Part shown: one piece after another, positions 23,937-32,815 of the stretch
Position numbering within the stretch: position 1 is the stretch's first letter
How the letters are laid out: each line of letters opens with the position of its first letter
Assembly: GCA_012728415.1 (NCBI GenBank)
Contig: JAAYFD010000045.1
Coordinates: 93,413 to 157,412 of the forward strand
Reading direction: 5' to 3'
Source of the DNA: Gammaproteobacteria bacterium
GTDB taxonomy: Bacteria > Pseudomonadota > Gammaproteobacteria > Pseudomonadales > Pseudomonadaceae
DNA: 64,000 nucleotides
Made by a program: the position numbers and the translations under genes
Notes under the pieces: model-generated
What the model saw: only the letters and a program-made list of their open reading frames with translations
The model's database searches: none
What the model was told of the DNA's origin: nothing

Positions 23937-25454
23937 TTAGAAATCTACAGAAGTAGTTGCTTTGTGCTCGTAGGTAGCAGCGTAGTTGGACATCAGGCCG
24001 CCCACATCACCGTTTTGAATAACGATAGTGGAGAAACCAATAACAGGCAGACCGTACATAACGAAATCACTCGTCGATCCAGTGCCGGTTACCGGAATTG
24101 CACGATAGGTTTCGGTGACACTACCGCTTGCACGCTCAAGGAAGTCAATATCCAACCAGCCGATGTTGAAACCTGCTTTCAGGTCCAGATTGTGACGAAC
24201 AAAGCCTTCACCACCGATAGCCTTGCTACCAGAAACGCTGAGGATGTTGGTTTCATGGCACAGAGTGATAGCTTCCGCATCTTCAGATGGGGAGAACTCA
24301 CTCACGTCCAGCACGCTTTCATTTTCTTCGTGATCCCAGTAACGAATGGTTACCGCTTCACAGGCCATACCTTTGTTACGGTCCCAGCCTTTTCTAATAC
24401 GGTTACCGAAAGGTGCTGCTGCCTCATGCACATCATCCGCATCCACAACGCCGTTCACATAGAAGGTTTTGGTCGGGAAGGTAATGGTCAGATCTGTTTG
24501 CGCGTTCAGACCGGCACCCACAACATAGTCGTTCTGAATGCTTTCTTTCATCAGCAGCGCGCTGACCGCATTTACGTTTTCATCAATATCATTGCCGTCA
24601 TCTGTAGTGCCTGTGAAACCATTTTTGAACGCAACATTGTTATTAAAGTTCTGGAAGTTTGGCAGCTCGCTGCCTGGCTTAAACTGACGCGGACCAGTCA
24701 CACCGACAGTAGTAGGAGCAGTATTATCAAGTGCTACAGCATCATAGCTTGACTGCCAGCCACCATCAACGTTCAGCACAGCACCCGTTGCGTACAGTCC
24801 GCCTTTAGGCGCCGTTACCTGTGCGTTAGTATCACTTGCCCACAGGCCACCCGCCTTGAAAGCATCGCTCACTGCAGAGCAGTCACCAGGCTGATTAGGC
24901 TTGGCAGGGTTGGTGTTATGCACAATGGCGTAACGAGCAGTAATAGTATTTCCTGAGCGAGTAACAAGAGGAGCATCCGGGTTAATCTCACCCATCTCAA
25001 TCAGCTCGACGTGACCTACTTTGGCGCGCTCAATGGTCTTGTAAGCAGCAGGAGCATCACTATTGGTGTCTTCACGGTAAGCAACGTTAACAAAAGGCTG
25101 ACCAGCGGCAGGAATGGCACCCACAGTACAGGAAGTGTCCTCAGTATAAATGCGCGGAGTGCCGTTTGCGTCCAGACCGACAGCAGCAGACCACTGATCA
25201 TACGGAGACAGGTACAAGTTAAAGTCAAGAACTTCTTTTGAGTTCATGCCTTCCAGAAAACGAACCTTGACCGCCTTGATCTTGTCAGTGGTGTTGGTTA
25301 CGTTCAGAGTGGTAACGTTACCGTTATCAGCAGTATAAAGAGGCATCAAAAACGCTTCGCCCTGACCATCAGGGTTAACGTTCATGGCGTTAGCAGAAGC
25401 AGCGGCTCCAACCAAGGTAGCCAGCGCAATGGCTTGTGATAAGCTCTTTTTCAT
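23937..25454 (-). CDS. Abundant exported surface protein (surface-layer-like), unknown function
   Basis: 505 residues from ATG 25454 with an AAGGA site; a GTG one codon upstream is less likely. Signal peptide SLSQAIALATLVGAAASANA. The mature part is rich in Thr, Asn, Asp and Ala, acidic, with four to six Cys and beta-type segments such as GNVTTLNVTNTTDKIKAVKV. It ends VDF without a membrane anchor. The composition, the good -35/-10 pair and the strong terminator point to high expression of an exported or surface-assembled protein. I know similar unnamed proteins, often labelled surface-layer-like, from marine gammaproteobacteria but cannot assign a family. T2SS or outer-membrane retention is inference. 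Confidence 0.7.
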   Translation of the reverse strand: MKKSLSQAIALATLVGAAASANAMNVNPDGQGEAFLMPLYTADNGNVTTLNVTNTTDKIKAVKVRFLEGMNSKEVLDFNLYLSPYDQWSAAVGLDANGTPRIYTEDTSCTVGAIPAAGQPFVNVAYREDTNSDAPAAYKTIERAKVGHVELIEMGEINPDAPLVTRSGNTITARYAIVHNTNPAKPNQPGDCSAVSDAFKAGGLWASDTNAQVTAPKGGLYATGAVLNVDGGWQSSYDAVALDNTAPTTVGVTGPRQFKPGSELPNFQNFNNNVAFKNGFTGTTDDGNDIDENVNAVSALLMKESIQNDYVVGAGLNAQTDLTITFPTKTFYVNGVVDADDVHEAAAPFGNRIRKGWDRNKGMACEAVTIRYWDHEENESVLDVSEFSPSEDAEAITLCHETNILSVSGSKAIGGEGFVRHNLDLKAGFNIGWLDIDFLERASGSVTETYRAIPVTGTGSTSDFVMYGLPVIGFSTIVIQNGDVGGLMSNYAATYEHKATTSVDF

Positions 25455-25519
25455 CACAGATTCCTTTATTAGCTCTAAAATTTACGTGTTGTGTTTTGAT
25501 GTCACTCAAACAGGTCGGC

Positions 25520-25548
25520 ACATTACTACAGGTGCAAGACGACTGCAA
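25520..25548 (-). promoter_or_regulatory. Sigma-70 promoter of the surface-protein gene
   Basis: On the minus strand, -35 TTGCAG (25543-25548) and -10 TAATGT (25520-25525) are separated by exactly 17 bp, about 65 bp upstream of the ATG. Confidence 0.65.
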
Positions 25549-25797
25549 GCTTGTTTTGCGGTCATTCAACCAAGGTTCAACAGACAACGTCTGTGTGCTC
25601 ACTGGCCTGTCAGCCTCTCCAAGTGGAACCTGGCAAGCTTGATCTTTGGAAATTGAGGCTTGACTGGCATGCGCCAGCCAAGCTCCAACCCAACACGATC
25701 AGGCAATAGCCTCTGCGACCTTAGAGCGGGAGTCATGCTATCATCAGTCGCAACCGTTGGCAAGCACGCTTGCATATTCGGGTAATCGCGCACCGGT

Positions 25798-25822
25798 CAC
25801 CTTGCCGTTGCCCGGCAAGGTG
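25798..25822 (+). promoter_or_regulatory. Hairpin in the wzm leader
   Basis: Arms CACCTTGCCG and CGGCAAGGTG pair perfectly over 10 bp with a 5-base loop, ending 50 bp before the wzm ATG. No T-run follows, so it is more likely a leader structure or protein-binding dyad than a terminator. Confidence 0.5.
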
Positions 25823-25871
25823 TGCAAAATCCCCCGTCAACCCATCTGCCCACCGTCAAAAGGCGCTTTTG

Positions 25872-26648
25872 ATGCATCAACTCTTTTTTCTTCTCTGGCA
25901 GCAAAGCAAAAGAGACATCGCCATACGCTACAGAGGCTCTTCTGCCGGCCTGCTCTGGGCACTGTTGTCTCCCATATTGTTGCTGCTTATTTACACCTTT
26001 GTGTTTGGTGTTGTTTTTCAAGCCCGCTGGGGCGGGCAGTCCGCCAGCCAGAGCAGTTTTGCACTCTATCTCTTTGCGGGTCTGATCATTCATGGTTTTT
26101 TTGCTGAATGCCTGACCCGCAGCACAGGCATCCTGCTGCAACACACCAATTACATCAAACGGATTGTGTTCCCTCTGGCCGTACTGCCGCTGGTGCCCGT
26201 TTGCTCCGCGCTGTTTCATGCTGCCATCAGCTTTGCCGTTTTTTTTGTCGCTTTGTGGGTATTGCAGGGCTTTGTCAGCTTTCACTTTTTACTCCTGCCC
26301 GCCATACTATTACCCTTATTGACAATGACTGCGGGGGTATGCTGGCTTCTTGCCGGCCTCTGCGTATTCCTGCGCGATATTGCTCAGGTCATGCCCATGA
26401 TCACCACGGTATTACTGTTTACTGCGCCCGTCTTTTACCCAGTGAGCGCCCTGCCACCGGCGTTTCAGAGCTGGATGCTTCTCAACCCCTTAACGATACC
26501 CATAGAAATGACCCGCAATCTGCTATTTTTAGGCCAGCTGCCTTCACTTGGCAGCTTTCTGCTTTCCCTGCTCGCAGGCGTACTGGTTGCAGCCATTGGG
26601 CTTTTAACATTCTCTAGACTGCGCCCGGGGTTTGCTGATGCACTCTAA
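25872..26648 (+). CDS. wzm: O-antigen/polysaccharide ABC transporter permease Wzm
   Basis: 258 residues from the ATG at 25872, chosen because the protein then begins MHQLFFLLWQQSKRDIAIRYRGS, the cytoplasmic amphipathic start of ABC-2 polysaccharide permeases; upstream codons look non-coding. Six membrane helices, with the conserved LLWALLSPILLLLIYTFVFG and a C-terminal FYPVSALP-type loop. It forms the channel for undecaprenyl-linked polysaccharide across the inner membrane. First gene of a plus-strand operon; wzt overlaps its end by 11 bp. Confidence 0.92.
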   Translation: MHQLFFLLWQQSKRDIAIRYRGSSAGLLWALLSPILLLLIYTFVFGVVFQARWGGQSASQSSFALYLFAGLIIHGFFAECLTRSTGILLQHTNYIKRIVFPLAVLPLVPVCSALFHAAISFAVFFVALWVLQGFVSFHFLLLPAILLPLLTMTAGVCWLLAGLCVFLRDIAQVMPMITTVLLFTAPVFYPVSALPPAFQSWMLLNPLTIPIEMTRNLLFLGQLPSLGSFLLSLLAGVLVAAIGLLTFSRLRPGFADAL

Positions 26649-27930
26649 AACGCCCTCAGCAGCGCCTGCCATCCAGGTATGTGGTGTCAGCAAGCATTAC
26701 AGCCGCCAAACACAAGGGTTGCGCCAGGTTGTTCGCCTGCTGCTGGGCCGCAAGCAAGGGACGGCGGACGGTTTCCAAGCCTTGTCGCCACTTAGCTTTA
26801 CGGTCAAGCGCGGAGAAACCCTGGCCATCATTGGACGTAACGGTGCTGGCAAGTCCACGCTGCTACAAATTATTTGCTCTACGCTTACGCCCAGCACGGG
26901 TACTGTGCAGGTGAATGGTCGCTTAGGTGCACTACTGGAGCTCGGCGCCGGCTTTAACCCCGATTTTACAGGCCGCGAAAACATTTACCTCAGCGCTGCC
27001 CTCTACGGCCTAACCCGCGAACAGATCCGGCAACGCTTTGATGCCATTCTGGCTTTCGCAGAAATCGGCGAGCATATTGATCACCCGGTAAAAACCTACT
27101 CAAGCGGCATGTTTGTACGGCTGGCTTTTGCGGTGATCGCCCATATTGACGCTGAAATTCTGGTCATCGACGAAGCTTTGGCTGTGGGCGATGTATATTT
27201 CACTCAAAAATGTATGCGCTTTTTGGAAGACTTTTCCCGTCGCGGCACCCTGATTTTTGTCAGCCATGACACCCATACCGTAACACGCCTGTGCCAGCGT
27301 GCCATCTGGATTGACCAAGGCCAGCTCATGCTAATTGCCGACAGCAAAACGGTGGTCAACAAGTACCTCGCCTCGTTTTATGAAGACCGGCTTGAGTCTG
27401 CATCTGCAGAAAACAAAGCTGACCTCATGCCGGCAGGCAGCACAAATAACTTCAGCTCGGCATTCGGATTGGGCGGCGCAAGCATTACCTCATGCCACTT
27501 GTACGACGAACAGGGCGAGCGCCTGTTTAAGCTGGAACAAGCCCAGCGTGTGCGCCTTGAGGTGCGCTGCCGAGCTTTTGAGCATATCCAGCAGCCGATT
27601 CTGGGGTTTTTTATCAAAGACCGACTTGGTCAGCCGTTATGCGGATACAACACACTCAAGAAGCTAGACGCTTGGCACTCACTGGCTGCAGGCGACCAAC
27701 AAACCATTACTTTCAGTTTTTATCTGCCATTGCTGGCCACGGGGACCTACACCATTACAGTTGCCCTGGCCGCCGGAACCCAGCATGAACATGTACAACA
27801 CCACTGGGTGCACGATATTTTGTCGTTCAAGGCCCAAGCCGATCCGGATTTGGTCGGGCTCGTGACGCTTGAACAAGCCACCTGCTCTCTGGGTTTCGCA
27901 GATGGCTCGCCGCACAGCACAAGGCAATAG
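26638..27930 (+). CDS. wzt: O-antigen ABC transporter ATPase Wzt with C-terminal carbohydrate-binding domain
   Basis: 430 residues from the ATG at 26638. The N-terminal ABC domain (about 1-240) has Walker A (GRNGAGKST), signature (YSSGMFVRLAFAV) and Walker B (ILVIDEALAVGD), of the ABCA/KpsT-like group. The C-terminal part (about 265-420, with GASITSCHLYDEQGERLF and PILGFFIKDRLGQPLCGYN) matches the Wzt_C beta-sandwich. In known systems that domain reads a modified chain end, such as the methyl cap added by WbdD, before export. Its presence implies the exported glycan carries a terminal modification, which makes the methyltransferase fusion at 16.6-19.9 kb relevant (inference). Confidence 0.94.
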   Translation: MHSKTPSAAPAIQVCGVSKHYSRQTQGLRQVVRLLLGRKQGTADGFQALSPLSFTVKRGETLAIIGRNGAGKSTLLQIICSTLTPSTGTVQVNGRLGALLELGAGFNPDFTGRENIYLSAALYGLTREQIRQRFDAILAFAEIGEHIDHPVKTYSSGMFVRLAFAVIAHIDAEILVIDEALAVGDVYFTQKCMRFLEDFSRRGTLIFVSHDTHTVTRLCQRAIWIDQGQLMLIADSKTVVNKYLASFYEDRLESASAENKADLMPAGSTNNFSSAFGLGGASITSCHLYDEQGERLFKLEQAQRVRLEVRCRAFEHIQQPILGFFIKDRLGQPLCGYNTLKKLDAWHSLAAGDQQTITFSFYLPLLATGTYTITVALAAGTQHEHVQHHWVHDILSFKAQADPDLVGLVTLEQATCSLGFADGSPHSTRQ

Positions 27931-27932
27931 GC

Positions 27933-29024
27933 ATGAAATCCTCAAGCGGCGAGCACTTTATTGCGCTGGATCATGTACGCGCGCTGGCAGCACTGCTGGT
28001 TATATGCTGGCACTTTGTACATGCAGGTCACGGCTATCCTGTTCCTTTTGCCGGAGCGCCTGCTTTTTTTCCACTCGCCGTGTTTGATGAAGGCCACACC
28101 GGTGTGGCGCTATTTATGGTCCTGAGCGGCTACTTGTTTGCGCGCCTGCTGAACGGCAAACAGGTTAATTACTGGAGCTTCTATCTAAACCGCGCCTTGC
28201 GCCTGCTGCCACTTTTATTATGCGTGATCGGTATCCGCTTACTCTTGCATGCGCTGTCGGGCACGCCGCTATTTCCGCTGCTTAAAGAGTATGGACTCGG
28301 GGTCGTGCTGCCCACGCTGCCCAACGGAGGCTGGTCCATTACTGTTGAGATTCATTTCTATTTACTGATACCCGTGTTGCTACTCATTGCACAGCGCAAG
28401 CCTATACTACTGCTGGCTTTTGTGGGGGCGGCCCTACTCCTGCGTAGCTACATACATAGCCATGCCGGCTCTATTCAGCATTATGCCTATTTCACGCTCA
28501 TTGGCCGTGCGGATCAGTTTTTGTTCGGTATTCTGTTTTTCCATGCTCGGCACCTTGTACGCAAACAACACCTGTTTTTTGCTCTGGCGACCCTGTCGTT
28601 TTTGATTTTCTATGGGTATTTCGATAGTCGGGGCGGTTTCTATGAAATGCCTTCCTATCCTTCACCAAGCCGACTATGGATTGTGCTGCCCACCATCGAA
28701 GGGATGTATTTTGGGCTTCTAATAGCTTGGTACGACAGCTCATTCAGGCATGGCCAAGGCTGGCTGAGCCGCACAGCAAGCCAGTATGGCAAGTATTCCT
28801 ATGCATTCTATCTGTGGCACTTTTTCTTTGTCTTCTCCGCCGCAGATCTGATTCACCGACACCTTGTTGATTTATCGAATTTTTATGTGGCACTGCTGTT
28901 TGCACTGTTGTTTTACCTGGCCATGTATCCTGTTGGTTACCTGAGCTACCGTTTTATCGAAAGCCCTTTTTTACGGATAAGGAAAAAATACATTACAACT
29001 AAGCAGCCACGCACGGCAGCCTGA
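27933..29024 (+). CDS. OafA-like acyltransferase 3 membrane protein
   Basis: 363 residues with about ten membrane helices. Starts FIALDHVRALAALLVICWHF, the acyltransferase-3 N-terminus with its catalytic His. Further signatures are VALFMVLSGYLFARLL and GGWSITVEIHFYLLIP, and the end reads SYRFIESPFLRIRKK. This family O-acetylates (or otherwise acylates) surface glycans from the inner membrane. It has no SGNH extension. The 2-bp spacing from wzt places it in the exporter operon, so its substrate is probably the exported polysaccharide. Confidence 0.9.
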   Translation: MKSSSGEHFIALDHVRALAALLVICWHFVHAGHGYPVPFAGAPAFFPLAVFDEGHTGVALFMVLSGYLFARLLNGKQVNYWSFYLNRALRLLPLLLCVIGIRLLLHALSGTPLFPLLKEYGLGVVLPTLPNGGWSITVEIHFYLLIPVLLLIAQRKPILLLAFVGAALLLRSYIHSHAGSIQHYAYFTLIGRADQFLFGILFFHARHLVRKQHLFFALATLSFLIFYGYFDSRGGFYEMPSYPSPSRLWIVLPTIEGMYFGLLIAWYDSSFRHGQGWLSRTASQYGKYSYAFYLWHFFFVFSAADLIHRHLVDLSNFYVALLFALLFYLAMYPVGYLSYRFIESPFLRIRKKYITTKQPRTAA

Positions 29025-29067
29025 ACATTCTGGCCGGCTCCGGCGCGGCATAGCATGGAGAAAGTAC

Positions 29068-29967
29068 ATGTTGAATAAATTTTTCCGGCGTCTGCGCGCT
29101 AAGCCTGCCACCTGGCGCATCCCTGTCCTGTGCTATCACAGCTGGACCGTGCAAACCGGAGAGTATGCTGGTAATGATCATATAGCGCTTGAGACAGATC
29201 TGAAAATTCTCGCTCAGCGCGGATACGCTATTTTACCAGCTACCCACTTGGCAGCCGTGTTGGCCGGCCAGCACAGTGCCAGTACGCTAAACGATCGAAA
29301 GCTTGCCTGCATTACCTTTGACGACGGCATCGACCTCGACTGGCATACCCGTCCTGGTGGCAATGGCGAGCCTCAAAAATCATTTGCACAAATATTGCGC
29401 GAAGCACGGATAGAGCGTTACGGTAAGGGCCCCTTGGCAACAGCATTCGTAATCGCCAGTGCAGAAGCTCGCAGCCAGCTTGATAGCCGTGCCTGGCGCG
29501 GCCAGAATGAGTGGAACGACGACTGGTGGGCTCAGGCAGCAAAAGAAAACATCATAGGCATAGCCAACCATAGCTGGGATCATGTACACACGCAGCTAGA
29601 TCAAGTGCAGCAAAAAGACAATCGTAAAGGCTCGTTTCTGGATATTGACACCTTTGAAGACGCTGAAAAACAGGTTGCCGCCGCTCACGCTGAAATCAAC
29701 CGATTATGCGAAAACCATATTCTTCCCCTATTCGGATACCCATTCGGACATATTGCGCCTTATCTGCAACAACACTATCTACCCACACAAGGTGCACGCA
29801 TAGGCCTGCACGCAGCATTCAGTACCTGCGGCCGCGCCGCAACTCCGAACGACTCACGTTGGGCAATCCCGCGACTGGTTTGCGGATGGCACTGGCATAC
29901 CACAGACGAATTCAACCGAATGCTCGATATCATTGAACAAGGCAACCACTTATGCTCCACTGGCTAA
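29068..29967 (+). CDS. Polysaccharide deacetylase (NodB/CE4-like)
   Basis: 299 residues, no signal peptide. NodB-type motifs are present: IPVLCYHSW near the start, the metal-site TFDDG (about residue 89), NHSWDH (motif 2, about 171) and FGYPFGHIAP (motif 3). The family removes N- or O-acetyl groups from sugars using a metal ion. Without a signal peptide it would act in the cytoplasm, perhaps on lipid-linked precursors. Its end overlaps the next gene by 16 bp. Confidence 0.87.
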   Translation: MLNKFFRRLRAKPATWRIPVLCYHSWTVQTGEYAGNDHIALETDLKILAQRGYAILPATHLAAVLAGQHSASTLNDRKLACITFDDGIDLDWHTRPGGNGEPQKSFAQILREARIERYGKGPLATAFVIASAEARSQLDSRAWRGQNEWNDDWWAQAAKENIIGIANHSWDHVHTQLDQVQQKDNRKGSFLDIDTFEDAEKQVAAAHAEINRLCENHILPLFGYPFGHIAPYLQQHYLPTQGARIGLHAAFSTCGRAATPNDSRWAIPRLVCGWHWHTTDEFNRMLDIIEQGNHLCSTG

Positions 29968-30557
29968 ACTCACTACTACCCTGGCGCAAAACAGCTGCGC
30001 GACCACACCCCAACGTGGCACCCACAACCCTTTCCGATACGCAACAGACTCTGCCTGCGCGTGCTTTTGATGATTTTTTCAGGGTCGTCGAGCTATCCGA
30101 GGCTGAGTTTTTTGCCGGCGAACTGTTCCGCCGCAGATTTGCCACAAACACTTTCCCTTGTAATCCCAAACATTTTGTTGCATTTTACAAAAGCCGTGAT
30201 GGTAGCTGCTTACCTATGGGCTATGTGCATTATGAAATGTGGAACCAGCAAGCGATGGCTGGCGGGCTTGTCATTGATGAGCGAGCATGGCGTTTACTAC
30301 CGGCTTTAGAAAGAAGTCTGATTCGCGAACACGGCGGTGTAGCAGAGCTGCTCATGAAGCAAAGCATTACACAACTACCTGCACACACACTGGCTGTATG
30401 GGCTTATATTGGCGATCAGCTTTCTGAAAAAGTCAATTTCAGAGTGGGCTTTCGTGCTACAGGCGAGCAGTATATTTGGGCGCTCTGGAAGCAAGAGCTG
30501 TCTCTGAGCGAAAAAGACGCCTGGCTGAAGCAGGTTGTAGAATACGGCCCGTTCTAA
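29952..30557 (+). CDS. Unrecognised 201-residue protein in the exporter operon
   Basis: No clear family. The protein is soluble, without signal peptide or membrane helices, with a central FVAFYKSRDGSCLPMGYVHYE and a late GFRATGEQYIWALWKQEL. The strand layout is compatible with a GNAT acyltransferase fold, but I see no convincing acetyl-CoA loop. It overlaps the deacetylase gene by 16 bp and precedes an acyltransferase-like gene, so the three are probably translated together and modify the same molecule. Confidence 0.7.
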   Translation: MLHWLNSLLPWRKTAARPHPNVAPTTLSDTQQTLPARAFDDFFRVVELSEAEFFAGELFRRRFATNTFPCNPKHFVAFYKSRDGSCLPMGYVHYEMWNQQAMAGGLVIDERAWRLLPALERSLIREHGGVAELLMKQSITQLPAHTLAVWAYIGDQLSEKVNFRVGFRATGEQYIWALWKQELSLSEKDAWLKQVVEYGPF

Positions 30558-30581
30558 AAACTGATACCTGCAGGTTACGCG

Positions 30582-31484
30582 GTGCTGAAAAAACTAAATC
30601 AGGAGCTACGGCATGGCTCCTTACAGCTACTTTTATTTTTCTCTGTATGGTTGTTGCCACAACGTTGGCATTTTCGCGTCTTCAAAGCCATTGCACATCT
30701 GCATCCGTGGCTGCTGAATGTGGAGCCGTCAGTTAACGCTCTCATCCAGTATAAGCCCACACTAGCTGATGCAAGAAAAAGCCTAGGCCTTGGTTTTGCC
30801 TTCCATCAGATCATTGACCAAGCCGACTATTATTTAACACGCCGTTTCAGTGCACGCTGGCTGGATGACAACTGCGAAATCACTGGGCAGCTTCCTAAAA
30901 AGCCAGAGGCAGGCTCGCCGGCACCGCTTTTTCTGACACCACATTACGGCCAAGGGTTCTGGGCCATACGCTTTCTGAACGAGTGCTGCGGCTTTCGCCT
31001 AGCCTGGCTTTATTTACCACCAGCCAAACGCTTTAAACTGGGCAATATTCTGCAAAGCTGGACCAATAAACGCAGGCTTACGCAAATTGAGCGCCTTTGC
31101 TCTAGCCTGGCCATTCCAACCGGCGGTAGTATCGCCGCCATGCAGGAAAAGCTTATCCACCAAGGCATATCCGTGCTTGCCATGCCAGATGCCCCACCTC
31201 AGCCCAGACAGAGCAAAATTTCTGTCATGCTCATGGGGCAATCTGCTTTTTTTCCTGCCGGTGTATTTTCATTAGCTGAAAGGGAAAAAATACCTGTATA
31301 CCTATACAGTATTTTATTTGATAGACAGTCCGGAAAACGCCAGATGGTTGTTAAAGGCCCCTTCACAGGATTAAACAAAGAAACCTTGGCCCAGCATTTT
31401 GCAAACTTGCTAGATGATGCCATCAGCCACGACCCATGCGCCTGGCATCTTTGGCCCTATATGGATGTTTTTTTGCTTGAGTAA
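30582..31484 (+). CDS. LpxL/HtrB-like acyltransferase superfamily protein, degenerate active site
   Basis: 300 residues starting at GTG 30582. The N-terminal hydrophobic helix and overall plan follow lipid A late acyltransferases (LABAT/LPLAT): [16 protein letters not shown] stands where HtrB/LpxL have H-x4-E, and later segments AMPDAPPQ and [13 protein letters not shown] match the substrate pocket. The acidic partner of the catalytic His is missing (HYGQGF), so chemistry may be lost or changed, as in some polyketide or glycolipid relatives. Last gene of the operon. Its 3' end overlaps the convergent gtrB by 28 bp. Confidence 0.72.
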   Translation: MLKKLNQELRHGSLQLLLFFSVWLLPQRWHFRVFKAIAHLHPWLLNVEPSVNALIQYKPTLADARKSLGLGFAFHQIIDQADYYLTRRFSARWLDDNCEITGQLPKKPEAGSPAPLFLTPHYGQGFWAIRFLNECCGFRLAWLYLPPAKRFKLGNILQSWTNKRRLTQIERLCSSLAIPTGGSIAAMQEKLIHQGISVLAMPDAPPQPRQSKISVMLMGQSAFFPAGVFSLAEREKIPVYLYSILFDRQSGKRQMVVKGPFTGLNKETLAQHFANLLDDAISHDPCAWHLWPYMDVFLLE

Positions 31485-32452
31485 TTTCTGTTTCTGTGAG
31501 GCTTCAGATACTCGTCTTCGTCATCTACAGCGCTCCCATAGACTTTCCGAACCAGATACTTTGGGCGCTGCTTGGTTTCCATATAAATACGGCCGATGTA
31601 CTCGCCTAGCACGCCAATTCCTATTAACTGAACACCACCAAAAAACAAAATAGCCACCATCAAAGACGCATAGCCGGTAACAGGGTCGCCAAATAATAAT
31701 TTTTTGCCTATTACAATCAAAGCATAAAAAAACGAAACACTAGAAACCGCCAAGCCCAGATAAGTCCAAATTTTTAAGGGTACTGTAGAGAACGAGGTGA
31801 TGCCTTCTAGTGCCAGATTCCAGAGCCGCCAGCCATTAAATTTGGTTTTACCTGCGACCCTGACGGGGCGCTTGTATTCTACAACAGCGGTATTAAATCC
31901 AACCCAGCCAAACAGGCCCTTCATAAATAATTGCCGCTCGGGCAGCCTAATAATTACATCCACAACCTGCCGGCTGAGCAGACGAAAATCACCTACATTT
32001 TTTTCTAAAGGCGGGGAGGATATTTTGTTATGAATGGTGTAGAACGCCTCGGCGGTCTTGCGTTTAAGCCAACTGTCACTTTGCCTGTCAACACGCTTGG
32101 CAAGAACAATATCAGCCCCAGCTAGATAGCGTTCAAGCATGCGTGGGATAACATCAACCGGATCTTGCAAATCAACATCCATCGGTATAATCACATCACC
32201 GCTTGCATGCTTCAAGCCTGCAAAAAGCGCAGGCTCTTTGCCAAAATTCCTAGTCAAATCCACTGCCCGCACACGGCCGTCCACGCGCACCAATTCCTTC
32301 AAAATATCTAGAGTGGCATCCTGACTGCCATCATTAACAAACACTAGCTCTAGGGTATAGCCCGCCAATCCCAGGTTTTTTGTTACTTCATTATAGAAAA
32401 TAGGAAGGCTTTGTTCCTCATTGAATACCGGTACCACCAGCGAAATTTTCAT
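31457..32452 (-). CDS. gtrB: Bactoprenol glucosyltransferase GtrB-like (GT2, DPM1 type)
   Basis: 331 residues. A GT2 domain (1-230) begins [14 protein letters not shown], with [11 protein letters not shown] and the metal motif PMDVDLQDP, then DFRLLSR. Two membrane helices follow (about 232-255 and 265-290), ending [17 protein letters not shown]. GtrB enzymes move a sugar, often glucose, from a nucleotide donor to undecaprenyl phosphate. GtrA then flips it and a third enzyme adds it to the O antigen. gtrA sits directly upstream with a 4-bp overlap. No obvious third Gtr glucosyltransferase follows. The PMT enzyme at 20.6-22.1 kb uses polyprenyl-linked donors and could be the consumer (inference). 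Confidence 0.9.
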   Translation of the reverse strand: MKISLVVPVFNEEQSLPIFYNEVTKNLGLAGYTLELVFVNDGSQDATLDILKELVRVDGRVRAVDLTRNFGKEPALFAGLKHASGDVIIPMDVDLQDPVDVIPRMLERYLAGADIVLAKRVDRQSDSWLKRKTAEAFYTIHNKISSPPLEKNVGDFRLLSRQVVDVIIRLPERQLFMKGLFGWVGFNTAVVEYKRPVRVAGKTKFNGWRLWNLALEGITSFSTVPLKIWTYLGLAVSSVSFFYALIVIGKKLLFGDPVTGYASLMVAILFFGGVQLIGIGVLGEYIGRIYMETKQRPKYLVRKVYGSAVDDEDEYLKPHRNRNYSSKKTSI

Positions 32453-32808
32453 TGAGACTCATCCCAAAAAACAACATATTTAGAAAACAAAAAACCCAAT
32501 ACTAGACTAACACCTGAAAAAAAGATTGGCGTTAATAGAGCGGGAGTTTGAAAGTGATCAGCAGCCCAACCCACCAGAAAGCTTACACTCCCCATTGCAC
32601 CCGTAAACAACATATAGCTATAAGCATTGGTTTTTTTATTAAATGTGTAGCGGGCATTCAGAAGGTACGACTGGCTGGCAGCCACCACAAAAGCCAAAAA
32701 ATTACTAAGAGCTTGCCAACCCGACACGGCATAAAATAGATAAAAAACCATCCCATGTAGCACTGTATTAAAAACACCTACAAGAAGATAACGGAAAAAT
32801 ATATTCAT
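32449..32808 (-). CDS. gtrA: GtrA-like flippase
   Basis: 119 residues from the ATG at 32808; upstream codons overlap the previous gene and are not GtrA-like. Four membrane helices starting [20 protein letters not shown], ending [13 protein letters not shown]. This is the classic GtrA layout and size for a flippase of undecaprenyl-phosphate sugars. Overlaps gtrB by 4 bp. Confidence 0.88.
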   Translation of the reverse strand: MNIFFRYLLVGVFNTVLHGMVFYLFYAVSGWQALSNFLAFVVAASQSYLLNARYTFNKKTNAYSYMLFTGAMGSVSFLVGWAADHFQTPALLTPIFFSGVSLVLGFLFSKYVVFWDESQ

Positions 32809-32815
32809 ACACGCC

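Larger units (their letters stand above)
25455..25871. other. Divergent intergenic region between the surface protein and wzm
   Basis: 417 bp. Near the surface-protein gene it holds a good sigma-70 promoter on the minus strand. Toward wzm it has two perfect hairpins, GCAAGC-n2-GCTTGC (25760-25773) and a 10-bp stem at 25798-25822. A possible extended -10 (TGCTATCAT, near 25737-25745) lacks a clear -35. No gene was found. Confidence 0.55.

Noticed and set aside
25737..25745. Extended -10 (TGCTATCAT) as wzm promoter
   Set aside because: No acceptable -35 at 16-18 bp upstream; left as a possibility in the intergenic entry only.
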